Below are positions 33,652 to 43,551 of a DNA stretch of 43,584 nt, piece after piece. Below the pieces are notes generated by a model. It saw only the letters and a program-made list of their open reading frames with translations, did not search any database and had not been told where the DNA came from. Position 1 is the stretch's first letter; every line of letters begins with the position of its first letter. Origin of the DNA: Kofleriaceae bacterium (GTDB lineage Bacteria; Myxococcota_A; Polyangia; Haliangiales; Haliangiaceae). A program made the translations under genes and the position numbers. The stretch lies in NCBI GenBank assembly GCA_025357755.1, contig JANXOP010000141.1:1-43584 (forward strand). The letters run 5' to 3'.

Positions 33652-35055
33652 TCACTTCATCAGGCGGGTGATCACGGCATCGAGCTCGCCGAAATCGGGT
33701 ACGCCGACCGCGGTGAACTGGACGACGCCGGCCTTATCGATCACGAAGATCGTAGGCAGGCCCTGGATCAGGTACGCGCCGTTCGTCGCATCGCCCGCAT
33801 CGAGCGCGAGCGCGTACGACACCTTGTGATGGGCGAGGAACGTCGCGACGTCGCTCGCGTCCTCATCCGAGATGCCGATCACGCGCAGGCCCTCACCGCC
33901 GAGCCTCGTGGACAAGGTATCGAGGTGCGGCGTGGTGATCGCGCACGGCTTGCACCATGTCGCCCAGAACTCGACGACGACGACGTGACCGAGCTGACTC
34001 GCGAGCTCGACCGCGGGCCCACCCCCGAGTGCGGGCAACGAGAACGCCGGCGCGGGCTTCCCGATCATCGAGGTCTGCACGGTCGCTGCGTCGGGGCGCG
34101 CCTCCGCGGTCACCGTCAAGGGCACGGTCGTGCCCCCGCGCCTCACGATGATCGGCGCCTTTTGCTGGGGCCGCAGCTTGTGCGCATTCGCGACGACCTC
34201 CTTCGACGTCGCGGTCGGATGGCCATCGATCGAGACCACCTCGTCACCGACCTTTACGCCGGCCTTGTCTGCGGGCGCATCCTTGACGACGCGCGAGACC
34301 CGCGGGGGCGAATCCTCGGTCATCACGCCGATCCACGCGGGCGGTCCATCGGGCTCGATCGGCAGCGTCACCTTCGGCGGTTGCAGCGCGGCCTCGGCGA
34401 TGGTCTGGTTCGCGACCGGGATGAACCGCATCGTGATCGCGAGCTCGACCGCGATCGGCCGCGCCTCGGTCGGAGCGAAGTGCCGGCCCCTCACGACCTG
34501 GGTTAGGAACCCGGTGCTGCGATCGATCACGAGCTCGATCGGATCGCCATCGCGATCCTTGCCCGTGAGCGTCCACGCCTTATCGGTGGTCTTCGCGAGC
34601 ACGAGCCCGGTCGGTACGTCCTGCACGCCGAGTAAATAGGCGAGGGGCTGCGTCGTCACCCCATCCGTGACGCCCTCGGCCTCGCCGAGCGCTTTCACCG
34701 TCGCCTGCGCGTAGTCGAGGATATGATCGAGTTCGGCGACCGCGACGTAGGTGTGATTGTCGGTGCCGGTCCACAGCTCGTACTCCGCCGCGGGCTTGCC
34801 CGGCGCGCGCAAGGTGAAGTGCGTGCGGCCATCGCGGACGAATGCCGTGGCGAACTCGTAATGTTCCTTCTCGGCTTTGCCGCCCTTCGTCAGCTCGACC
34901 GTGACCTCGCCGCGATCCGCGTAGGTCTTCAGACCCTGATAGCGCGCGACCGCTTGTCGGTACAGGACGCTCGGATCGTTCGAGGCTGGAACGAGCGGCG
35001 CGGGCGTACCGCAGCCGACAAGCAGTACGAACGCGACGCGGAGGGTGGCTTTCAC
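33652..35055 (-). CDS. PDZ-thioredoxin (TlpA-like) fusion lipoprotein
   Basis: A 467-residue lipoprotein in three modules. The signal ends LLVGC (Cys15). Residues 30-225 resemble a LolA-type, outer-membrane lipoprotein-sorting or DUF2092-like beta domain (ELWTGTDNHTYVAVAELDH). Residues 238-318 are a PDZ domain (WIGVMTEDSPPRVSRVVKDA, KAGVKVGDEVVSIDG). Residues 330-467 are a TlpA/ResA-type thioredoxin with active site WATWCKPC (C368, C371) and cis-Pro loop GLPTIF. The redox site is intact, so a periplasmic disulfide reductase or oxidase is expected, with the PDZ probably recruiting a substrate. GTG start at 35055; 84 bases downstream of the RND pump gene, so read-through from the efflux operon is possible. 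Confidence 0.9.
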   Translation of the reverse strand: MKATLRVAFVLLVGCGTPAPLVPASNDPSVLYRQAVARYQGLKTYADRGEVTVELTKGGKAEKEHYEFATAFVRDGRTHFTLRAPGKPAAEYELWTGTDNHTYVAVAELDHILDYAQATVKALGEAEGVTDGVTTQPLAYLLGVQDVPTGLVLAKTTDKAWTLTGKDRDGDPIELVIDRSTGFLTQVVRGRHFAPTEARPIAVELAITMRFIPVANQTIAEAALQPPKVTLPIEPDGPPAWIGVMTEDSPPRVSRVVKDAPADKAGVKVGDEVVSIDGHPTATSKEVVANAHKLRPQQKAPIIVRRGGTTVPLTVTAEARPDAATVQTSMIGKPAPAFSLPALGGGPAVELASQLGHVVVVEFWATWCKPCAITTPHLDTLSTRLGGEGLRVIGISDEDASDVATFLAHHKVSYALALDAGDATNGAYLIQGLPTIFVIDKAGVVQFTAVGVPDFGELDAVITRLMK

Positions 35056-35139
35056 GCCCTCTCAGAGTAGCAGACGCAGCCGCGCAGTCGCGACCCGGTC
35101 GAACGCGCGGCACGTACCGGTCGGCGAATCAGCCAGCAT

Positions 35140-38100
35140 TCAATCCAGGGTGGTGATCGTGGTGCGCTTCGCCAGGGCCATGAAGATCACAGGGACCAAG
35201 AACAGCGAGAGCAACGTAGATGACGTGAGCCCACCGACGACGGCGAGCGCGAGGGGTCGGTTGGCCTCCGCGCCGCGGTCGAGTCCGATCGCGGTCGGGA
35301 TGAGGCCGATCACGGTCGCGAGCGAGGTCATGGCGATCGGTACGAAGCGGACCCGCGCGGCCTCGAGGATCGCGCTGCGTTTGTCGAGCCCTTCATCGAG
35401 CCGCGTGCGCGCGTGATCGATGAGGAGGATGCCGTTGGAGACGGCGATCCCGACGACCATCAATACGCCCATCAGGGCTGTGATCGAGAAGCCCATCCCA
35501 CCCGCGAGGAGCGCGATCACGATGCCGATCAGCGTGCAGGGAATCGTGAACAGCATGATGAAGGGCATCCGGATCGACTTGAACTGCGATGCCATGATCA
35601 TGAACACCACCATGATCGCGAGGCCGATGCCGAGGCCGAGACCGGCGAAGGTCGTCCGCATGAGCGCGACCTGACCGACGAACTCGAACTTGATCCCGGC
35701 CGTGCGCGGATCGCTCTTCAATTTTTGCTCGAGCTCGGCGGCGGCGGTTCCGAGGTCTCGTCCCTCGGTCTGCATCAGCACGTGCGAGGCGCGCTGGAGC
35801 TGGTTGCGCTCGATCGCGATCGGCCCCTCCGATCGCCGGATCGTTCCGTACGAACCGAGCGCGACGGTCGCACCGGTCGGTCCGATGCGAAGCGGGATGG
35901 TCCGTAGTGCGGCGGTGTCGTCGATCCGCTTGTCGTCGTACTGGGTGACGAGGTAGTAGGCTTCGCCATTCCCACCGTCGACCCAGACCGCAGGAATGTT
36001 GATGTTGCCGACCGTGGCGTCGAGGGTCGCCTGGGCCGCCATCCGAGCGCTGACCCCGACGGTTCCCGCCTCCTCGCGGTCGGTGTCGACGTGGACCTCG
36101 GGGTAGTCGCTCGCGAACGTCTGCCACACGTCACGAACGCCACCGACGGTGCGCGCGACCTCGGCGACGGCGCGGGTCTCGGCTTGGAGCTCTTCGAGAG
36201 AATCGGCCCGCACTTCCACCGCCAGCGGCGCCGAGTACCCATTCGAGAACACGCTGGCGACCAGGCCGCCCGGCCACTGTAGAAAGTCGACGCCCGGATA
36301 ATCGCGCGCGAGGATCTTGCGCGCTTGATCGGAGATCTCGTGTTGCGACGAGGTTCGCTCCTCCGGGTCGGTGAGACCGAGGCGGATGAAGCCCATGTGC
36401 GGACCCCAGTTCGGGCTGTTCATCGCGCTACGTGCGGCCTTTGGAGAGCCGACATTCGTGAGCACGAGATCGATGCCCGGGAGCTCCTTCTGGAGATGCT
36501 CCCCCATCTCCTGCATCTTGCGCGACGATTCTTGGATCGACGTGCCCGGGGCAAGGCGCACGTAGATTCTCTCCATCGACTCGTCGATCTCGGGGAAGAA
36601 CACGCTGGGTAGGCGCGATGCGACCCAACCGCTCGCGACGACCAACAGCGCGGCGACCAGGACGATCGCCCAGCCTACGCCGAGCAGCCTGTCGAGCAAG
36701 CGCGCGTAGCCGGCGGCAAGACTCGAGATGGCGTGTTCGATTTTCTTCGCGATCCTCCCCGGCTCGGCATGGCCGAGCAGGTAGCGGCACGCGACCGGGG
36801 TGACCGTAATGCTGACGAAGAACGACGCGGCCATCGCGACGGCCACCGTGATCGCGAGCGGCACGAAGAGCTTTTGCGCGAGCCCCGCGAACAACAGGAC
36901 CGGCAACAGCACGGCCATCGTGGTCAACGTCGACGCGAGGACGGGTAACACCACCGCCCTGGTCCCTTCGTACGCGGCGCGTGCGGGCGAGACGCCTTCT
37001 TTGCGGTGGCGGTGGATGGATTCGAGGACGACGACCGCATCGTCGACGAGGCGGCCCATCACGAGCGTGAGGCCGCCGAGCGTGAAGGCGTTCAGGGTCT
37101 GCCCGGTGGCATTGAGGACGATCAACGTGATCGCGAACGAGAGCGGAATCGCAAACGAGACCACGAGCGTGCCGCGGATCGATTGGAGGAAGATCAGGAT
37201 CACCAACGCGACCAGGATCAGCGCCTGGATGATCTCCTTCTTGAGGCCCGCATAGGAGCTGCGTACGAACGTCGACTGATCGAAGATGGGCTTGACCGTC
37301 ATGCCCGGCGGCAGGTTCTTGAGGCCCGCGATCGTCGCTTTGACGGAATCGACGATGTCGATGGTGTTGCCGCCTGGGATGCGAAGCACGTTGAGGTAGA
37401 CACCATCGGCGCCATTGATCGAGACCGATTGGGTCTGCGGAGATGCACCATCCTCCACTCGCGCGACATCCTTCACGCGCACGGGCTTGCCATCGGGCCG
37501 CTTGATGATCGCGTCGCCGATGTCCGCGATGTGCTCCGCAACCGCGTTCGTATAGAGGTTCGCGTCGAACAGCTTCGTGATCAGCTCGCCCGATGGCAGG
37601 AGAGGGTTCGCGCTCGCCACGGTCTGCGCGACTTCCGCGCTCGTGATCCCGCGCGCTTGGGCTTTCGTCGGATCGACGACGACATTGATCCGGCGCTGGC
37701 GGCCACCGTTGAGCGACGCGCTCGCGACTCCCGAGATGCCCTCGAGCTTCGGCTCGATGTTGTTGAGCGCGTAGTCATAGAGCTGTGCGCCAGTGAACCC
37801 GCCGCCGTACACGGCGACCTGGACCACCGGCGCATTCGACGGGTCGTACTGCAAGACGAACGGGGGCAAGACACCGAGGGACTTCGGCACCGCCGCCATC
37901 GCGAAGCTCACCTGTTGCTGGACGAGCGACTGCGCCGCATCGAGGTTCGTGCCCCACTTGAGCCACACGAACACGACGGAGAGGTTGTTCCGAGACGTGC
38001 TCTCGACGTGCTCGACGCCGGGTGTCGCGCTGACGTACTTCTCGATCCGCCAGGTCAGCGTCTTCTCGACATCCTTGGGGCCGAGCCCCGGTGCGAGCGT

Positions 38101-38238
38101 GCCGATCACGAGGACCGGCGGGGTGAGCTCGGGGAACGTATCGACCGACATCCGCGGCGTGACGACCGCAGCGAACACGATGATCGCGATACACGCCATC
38201 GCGATCGCGATAGGGTTCTTGAGAGACATCCCGGTCAT
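35140..38238 (-). CDS. RND-family efflux pump (HAE1/AcrB-like inner-membrane subunit)
   Basis: A 1032-residue resistance-nodulation-division transporter, full length. It starts LKNPIAIAMACIAIIVF, has the first periplasmic loop (PRMSVDTFPELTPP, PGVEHVESTSRN) and the TM4 motif GRLVDDAVVVLESIHRH with the paired aspartates that relay protons. The second half repeats the domain (PFIMLFTIPCTLIGIVIALL, GIAVSNGILLIDHARTRLDEG). It exchanges protons for substrate within a trimer, together with the adaptor and outer-membrane factor. The ATG overlaps the adaptor stop (ATGA). Hydrophobic drugs, dyes or lipids are likely substrates; the LNPxxD-type metal signature of CzcA pumps was not recognised. Expression is probably sigma-54 dependent through the upstream promoter. 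Confidence 0.95.
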   Translation of the reverse strand: MTGMSLKNPIAIAMACIAIIVFAAVVTPRMSVDTFPELTPPVLVIGTLAPGLGPKDVEKTLTWRIEKYVSATPGVEHVESTSRNNLSVVFVWLKWGTNLDAAQSLVQQQVSFAMAAVPKSLGVLPPFVLQYDPSNAPVVQVAVYGGGFTGAQLYDYALNNIEPKLEGISGVASASLNGGRQRRINVVVDPTKAQARGITSAEVAQTVASANPLLPSGELITKLFDANLYTNAVAEHIADIGDAIIKRPDGKPVRVKDVARVEDGASPQTQSVSINGADGVYLNVLRIPGGNTIDIVDSVKATIAGLKNLPPGMTVKPIFDQSTFVRSSYAGLKKEIIQALILVALVILIFLQSIRGTLVVSFAIPLSFAITLIVLNATGQTLNAFTLGGLTLVMGRLVDDAVVVLESIHRHRKEGVSPARAAYEGTRAVVLPVLASTLTTMAVLLPVLLFAGLAQKLFVPLAITVAVAMAASFFVSITVTPVACRYLLGHAEPGRIAKKIEHAISSLAAGYARLLDRLLGVGWAIVLVAALLVVASGWVASRLPSVFFPEIDESMERIYVRLAPGTSIQESSRKMQEMGEHLQKELPGIDLVLTNVGSPKAARSAMNSPNWGPHMGFIRLGLTDPEERTSSQHEISDQARKILARDYPGVDFLQWPGGLVASVFSNGYSAPLAVEVRADSLEELQAETRAVAEVARTVGGVRDVWQTFASDYPEVHVDTDREEAGTVGVSARMAAQATLDATVGNINIPAVWVDGGNGEAYYLVTQYDDKRIDDTAALRTIPLRIGPTGATVALGSYGTIRRSEGPIAIERNQLQRASHVLMQTEGRDLGTAAAELEQKLKSDPRTAGIKFEFVGQVALMRTTFAGLGLGIGLAIMVVFMIMASQFKSIRMPFIMLFTIPCTLIGIVIALLAGGMGFSITALMGVLMVVGIAVSNGILLIDHARTRLDEGLDKRSAILEAARVRFVPIAMTSLATVIGLIPTAIGLDRGAEANRPLALAVVGGLTSSTLLSLFLVPVIFMALAKRTTITTLD

Positions 38239-39392
38239 GGGATCGGCTTCCAGGCTTCTTCTTTGCCTGCGACTTTGTTGTTGTCATCGAGCAGGCCACG
38301 TCCCTCGGTGGCCACGTAGCTCCCGGCAGGTAGGGTTGGCTCGACGTAGTAGGTGCCCTTGCGCTCGCCGACGAGCTTCGCGCGGACGGAATGCGCGATC
38401 CCATCTGCGATCACGTAGACGTTGGTCTTCGATCCGTGGACGCTCGCCGCGATCAGCGGAATCGCCGTGGCAGGAATTGGCGCACCGATATCGAGCGAGA
38501 GCTCGGCGGTCGTCATCACCGGAATCTCTCGATGCGGATCGTCGAGATCGAGCTCGATGTGGATCGTGCGGGTGTCGGCATCCGCAGAGGGTGAGCGCCG
38601 GGAAATCTTCGCGGTGAAGTCCTTGTTCGTCGCGAGCAAGTGGACGCGCACCTCGGTCTCGGGAGCCACGCTCGTGAAGTCGTCTTCGGGGACGTCCGCG
38701 ACGATCCGGACCATGTGGCGATCGACGACCGTCGCGATCGAGGTTCCGGGCCGTGCGAACATGCCCGGATCGCCCGTGCGTTCGCCGATCTCGCCATCGA
38801 ACGGCGCACGCAGAACACAGTCGTCGACCTGGAGAGACGAGTTGGCCATCTGGGCCTGGACGGCCGCGAGCTGAGCGCCCTTGCTCGCGGCGTCTGCGTT
38901 CTTCTGGTCGACCTCGTTCTGCGAGACGTACTTGCCGTCGAGCAGGCTCGAGAGCCGGCTCGCTTCAGAAGCCGCCGCGGTCCGCGTGGCGTCGAGCGCG
39001 CGGGCCTGGGCGGCGACCGCTCGGCTAGAGGCCGAGGAGCTGCGACAGTCGAGCGTCGCCACGACCTCGCCGCGCTTCACGGCTGCGCCGGGACGAACGA
39101 GGACGGTATCGACATACGCCGAGACCATCTGCGGACCGATCTTTGCCTGCAGCCAGGGTTCGACCGTCCCGATATATCGCCGCCTCTGCTGGAACGGCGC
39201 AGCGACGGCCTTCACCATCGTGACGCCCTTCGGTTGTTCGGCGAGCTCGTGGTGATTCGTGCCAGCCGTCGCATGCTTGTAGAGCAGGGCGCCGACGGTC
39301 AGGACCAGCGCGCAGGTGCCACCGAGCACGAGCAACACCTTGGCTCGCTGCGGCTTCGGCGTCGGAGTAGAAGGTTGAAGAGGGTCGATCAT
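38235..39392 (-). CDS. RND efflux periplasmic adaptor (membrane fusion protein)
   Basis: A 385-residue HlyD/AcrA-type adaptor. One N-terminal membrane segment (about 18-40) anchors it in the inner membrane. The lipoyl half-motifs (TVEPWLQAKIGPQMVSAYVDT with VRPGAAVKRGEVVATLD, and later CVLRAPFDGEIGERTGDPG) flank a helical hairpin (about 125-190). Beta-barrel and membrane-proximal domains follow (VRIVADVPEDDF, GAPIPATAIPLIA). It bridges the RND pump and the TolC-like channel. The ATG 39392 overlaps the channel gene's stop (ATGA), and its own stop overlaps the pump start. Longer upstream codons shadow the channel gene and were ignored. Confidence 0.94.
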   Translation of the reverse strand: MIDPLQPSTPTPKPQRAKVLLVLGGTCALVLTVGALLYKHATAGTNHHELAEQPKGVTMVKAVAAPFQQRRRYIGTVEPWLQAKIGPQMVSAYVDTVLVRPGAAVKRGEVVATLDCRSSSASSRAVAAQARALDATRTAAASEASRLSSLLDGKYVSQNEVDQKNADAASKGAQLAAVQAQMANSSLQVDDCVLRAPFDGEIGERTGDPGMFARPGTSIATVVDRHMVRIVADVPEDDFTSVAPETEVRVHLLATNKDFTAKISRRSPSADADTRTIHIELDLDDPHREIPVMTTAELSLDIGAPIPATAIPLIAASVHGSKTNVYVIADGIAHSVRAKLVGERKGTYYVEPTLPAGSYVATEGRGLLDDNNKVAGKEEAWKPIP

Positions 39393-40741
39393 CGCATGGG
39401 CTCCGCAAGGACACGTGCGAGCTCGGCGCGCGCACTCGATAGTTGGAACTGACCTACGGCGAGTTGGATCTGAGCTTGCGTGAGCAGCGCCTCGGCATCG
39501 GACAGCTCGACCGCCGTTCCGAGCCCACCGTCGAAGCGCGCTTCGGCCTGGGCATGATTGGCGGTCGCGGCATCGACCGCGCGCTGGAGCGCCGGTAGCG
39601 CCAAGCGCTGCACGTCGAGCGCGACCAGCGCGCGTTCGGCGATCGTCCGGAGTTGCGCGCTCACCTGTGCGAGCTCCGCAGCTCGAACTGCCTCGATTCG
39701 CTGCGAGGCGTCGGCCCGGGTCGTGATGACGCGATCGTAGAGCGGCCACGTGACTACGAGGAGCGCGTCCCAGTTTGGTACCGAGGGAATGAAACCATTC
39801 CCGTAAGGTCCGCTGTTCGCCGCGACGTCCGCGCCTCCGGCGCGCGAGGTGAGCTCGGCCGAGAAGCTCAGATCCGGCAGCATCTCGTCGCGGATCGACG
39901 TGGTGAGCAAGCGCTGCGCATCGAGCTGGGCGCGTGCGGCGCGCACTTCAGGGGATTTCGTGTCGAGCTCGCGGAGCGCCGTGGGCGAGAGGTCCTCGAA
40001 CCCCACATCATCAACTCCGGCATCGACACTCGCTGCCGTCGAACCGATCGAGGCCGCGAGGACTGCCTGCGCCGTGAGTAGCGCGCCGTTCGCCCGCACA
40101 CTCTCCACCTCGTAGTGCGCGAGGTCAGCTTCCGCACGCGTGAGCTCGATGGGAGGCATGAGCTGCGCGGCGACGCGGGCCCTCGCAAAATCGCGATGCG
40201 TGGTCGAGCGCGTGACCGCGGCCTGCGAGGCAGCGAGCACGGCCTTCGCGCCGAGGACGGCGTAAAAACTCTCTTCGACGAGCACCTCGAGATCGAGCTC
40301 TGAAGCCACCGCGCGCTCGCCTGCGGCGCGCGCCTGCATGGCGAGTGCGTTACCCAGTTCTTCGAGGCGGCCGAAGTCGAACAGGTCCCTGTGCACCGAG
40401 ATGCCGACGAGCGTCGATGCTTGTGGCGCCCAGCTGATCGGCGCATTGGCCGGCGTACCGCCGATCCGCGCCACGTCGAGAAAGCCGAGCGTTCCGAACG
40501 ACGTGGTCGTGTTGTTGTTGGTCCCCCCGAGGATCTCGGCCGCTGCGCCGACACGAATCGATCGCGCCGCCTCCGGGATTCGCGCCTGTGCACGCGCGAC
40601 CTCGACGCGCGCACGCGCTGCGAGCAGGGACGGCTGATGTTCTCGTGCGTACTGGACTGCCTGGCGGAGTGTGATTTTCGGTTCAGCCTGGGCAACACGA
40701 GCGATTGAAACGATCACGAACGGGACGAGGTAGCTGGACAC
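39389..40741 (-). CDS. TolC-family outer membrane efflux protein
   Basis: From GTG 40741 the product is 450 residues. The signal peptide MSSYLVPFVIVSIARVAQA is followed by two OEP repeats of long helices and short strands (ITLRQAVQYAREHQPSLLAA, later ITTRADASQRIEAVRAAELA and LGTAVELSDAEALLTQAQ). It forms the trimeric channel of the tripartite pump. An ATG at 40885 in the same frame would add 48 residues, but that stretch overlaps the predicted sigma-54 promoter and the activator palindrome. The GTG, only 5 bases after the predicted transcription start, is therefore preferred and would be read as an almost leaderless message. First gene of the efflux operon. Confidence 0.9.
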   Translation of the reverse strand: MSSYLVPFVIVSIARVAQAEPKITLRQAVQYAREHQPSLLAARARVEVARAQARIPEAARSIRVGAAAEILGGTNNNTTTSFGTLGFLDVARIGGTPANAPISWAPQASTLVGISVHRDLFDFGRLEELGNALAMQARAAGERAVASELDLEVLVEESFYAVLGAKAVLAASQAAVTRSTTHRDFARARVAAQLMPPIELTRAEADLAHYEVESVRANGALLTAQAVLAASIGSTAASVDAGVDDVGFEDLSPTALRELDTKSPEVRAARAQLDAQRLLTTSIRDEMLPDLSFSAELTSRAGGADVAANSGPYGNGFIPSVPNWDALLVVTWPLYDRVITTRADASQRIEAVRAAELAQVSAQLRTIAERALVALDVQRLALPALQRAVDAATANHAQAEARFDGGLGTAVELSDAEALLTQAQIQLAVGQFQLSSARAELARVLAEPMR

Positions 40742-40756
40742 GACGAAGGAGCCAAG

Positions 40757-40772
40757 AGCAGCTGGCGTGCCA
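40757..40772 (-). promoter_or_regulatory. Sigma-54 (-24/-12) promoter for the RND efflux operon
   Basis: On the minus strand the bases read TGGCACGCCAGCTGCT, matching the sigma-54 consensus TGGCACG-N4-TTGCW at every fixed position but one (C for the first T). The invariant GG and GC are correctly spaced. Predicted transcription start is about 40746. An NtrC-type activator is encoded next door and a palindrome lies 85 bp upstream. Confidence 0.7.
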
Positions 40773-40813
40773 CGCCCAACCCATCGTTTTCGCGTCGTTG
40801 GTTCCTCAGTAAG

Positions 40814-40828
40814 CCGGAAAATTTCCGG
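40814..40828. promoter_or_regulatory. Second palindrome overlapping the activator site
   Basis: CCGGAAA and TTTCCGG flank one base (7+1+7). It shares its right arm with the larger palindrome at 40820-40842, so three CCGGAAA-type half-sites lie in 27 bases. It could bind a second activator dimer or fix the position of the first. Confidence 0.45.
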
Positions 40829-40842
40829 ACGATCCGGAAATT
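40820..40842. promoter_or_regulatory. Probable upstream activator sequence for the NtrC-type regulator
   Basis: A perfect 23-bp palindrome: arm AATTTCCGGA, spacer CGA, arm TCCGGAAATT, AT-rich at its ends and unlike the surrounding DNA. Its centre (40831) is 85 bp from the predicted start of the efflux operon and 86 bp from that of the kinase/regulator operon, the range typical of sigma-54 enhancer sites. One bound oligomer could serve both promoters. Confidence 0.65.
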
Positions 40843-40890
40843 CTCCTGGTCCAACCCACCGCTCGGGAGCAGGTTTCAAGCACATGCAAC

Positions 40891-40906
40891 TGGCTGGGCC
40901 CTTGCG
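40891..40906 (+). promoter_or_regulatory. Sigma-54 (-24/-12) promoter for the kinase/regulator operon
   Basis: TGGCTGGGCCCTTGCG matches TGGC and TTGC of the consensus at the exact spacing, with three mismatches elsewhere (A5, C6, final W). Predicted start is 40917, 17 bases before the ATG at 40934, with GGGG eight bases upstream of that ATG. The pair of divergent elements suggests autoregulation. Confidence 0.6.
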
Positions 40907-40933
40907 ATCGTCGACCTGGATGGGGCGGTGATC

Positions 40934-42210
40934 ATGCGAACTCGTTGGTTTGTCCTGCTGACGGTCGTGGTCGTCGCTGCCATCGGAGCGCTGGTCTACA
41001 TCGACGAGACAGCTCGCTCGGATGCGGCTCTGGGCGACCTGGGCGAACGTCAAGCAGAGCTGGCAAGCGTGGCGAGTGCGCTGATCTCTCTCGCCCCGGA
41101 GCACGCCCGTGCATCGCTCTCCGAACGTCAGCATCGCGGATCGATCATCCTGATCGCGAACCGCGCGGGCGGCTTCACCACGCTCGCGGGCGCGCAGCTC
41201 GCGGTGCCTGAAGTGGTGGCAGCGCGAGCCCTGGGCACACGAGTGGTACGACTCGGGCCCGCGGAGGCCGCCGCGCTGGGGCTGCCCGAACGCACCGCGA
41301 TGGTCGGGCTCGCACCGACCGATGATGGAGGTGCGGTGGCGGTTGCGACGAGCGCCGAGCAACAGCGCGATCGCGATCGAGCCGGACGACGGCGCGTCGT
41401 GTTGTCGATGCTACTGGCCGCGGCGGTGATGACCACGTTCGCGCTCGTGGTCTGGCGAAAACAACAGTCCGAGGCATCGCTCGCCAAAGGCCTCGCGGTG
41501 GCCGAGACTGCCCGGAGCCGCGATGCCGAGCTCGATCGCCTGTATCGCGCCGCGACGATGGCCGCGCTCGGCTCTGGCGTTGCGCACGAGCTGTCCACCC
41601 CGCTGGGAGTCATCGTCGGAAGGACCGAGCAGGTGCTCGCACGCGTCGCGGGCGACGAACGCTCGGTCAAGAATCTCCGTGTGATCCTCGATCAGGCCGA
41701 GCACATCAACCAGGTGGTGCGGGGACTCCTCGGCCTCGCGCGCGGCGCGCCGATCGCGTTGCAGACTGTCGAGGTTCGCTCGCTCGTCCGCGAGGCCGCC
41801 GCGCTCGTCGAACATCGCTTTGTTCGAGCCGACGTCGCGCTCGTGCCGGCGATCTCGAGCAGCTTGCCGGAGATTCGCTGCGAACCGCTGTTGTTCAAGC
41901 ACGCCTTGATCAACCTCTTGCTCAATGCGTGCGAGGCATCACCGCCGAGGACCACCGTGCGTGTCGACGTCCACGCCGACGCGGCCGAGATTACATTCGT
42001 GGTCACGGACGAAGGGGAGGGCATCACGCCGCAAGAAGCCGCGCGCGCGATCGAACCTTTCTTCACGACCAAGCCGGCCGGCACCGGGCTGGGCCTCGCC
42101 ATCGCAAACGAGATCGCGAAGACGCATCGCGGAACCTTGGACCTCTCGCAGCGCGTTCCTCGTGGGACACGCGCGTGCATCCGTATTCCTCTCGAACCGA
42201 ACGGACAAGC

Positions 42211-42214
<4 letters not shown>
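40934..42214 (+). CDS. Membrane sensor histidine kinase
   Basis: A 426-residue kinase. TM1 (about 4-22) and TM2 (about 154-174) enclose a periplasmic sensor of about 130 residues with no recognisable PAS or Cache motif. The cytoplasmic part has a short linker, the dimerisation helix with phospho-acceptor H218 (GVAHELSTPLGVI), N-box LLLNACEA, G1 box DEGEGI, F box EPFFTTKP and G2 box GTGLGLAI, all intact. This H-box and HATPase layout is typical of NtrB/ZraS-like partners of sigma-54 activators. ATG 40934 is favoured over GTG 40928 because only it has a well-spaced ribosome-binding site. Its stop overlaps the regulator ATG (ATGA). It probably senses envelope stress or a pump substrate. Confidence 0.93.

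Positions 42215-43551
<1,337 letters not shown>

Noticed and set aside
37006..38319. 437-codon open frame on the plus strand
   Set aside because: It is antisense to the RND pump, whose protein is unmistakable; the translation is Arg/Asp-rich shadow sequence.
40742..40885. Upstream ATG start for the TolC-like gene
   Set aside because: The extra 48 residues overlap the sigma-54 element and activator palindrome, look non-coding, and would bury the signal peptide.
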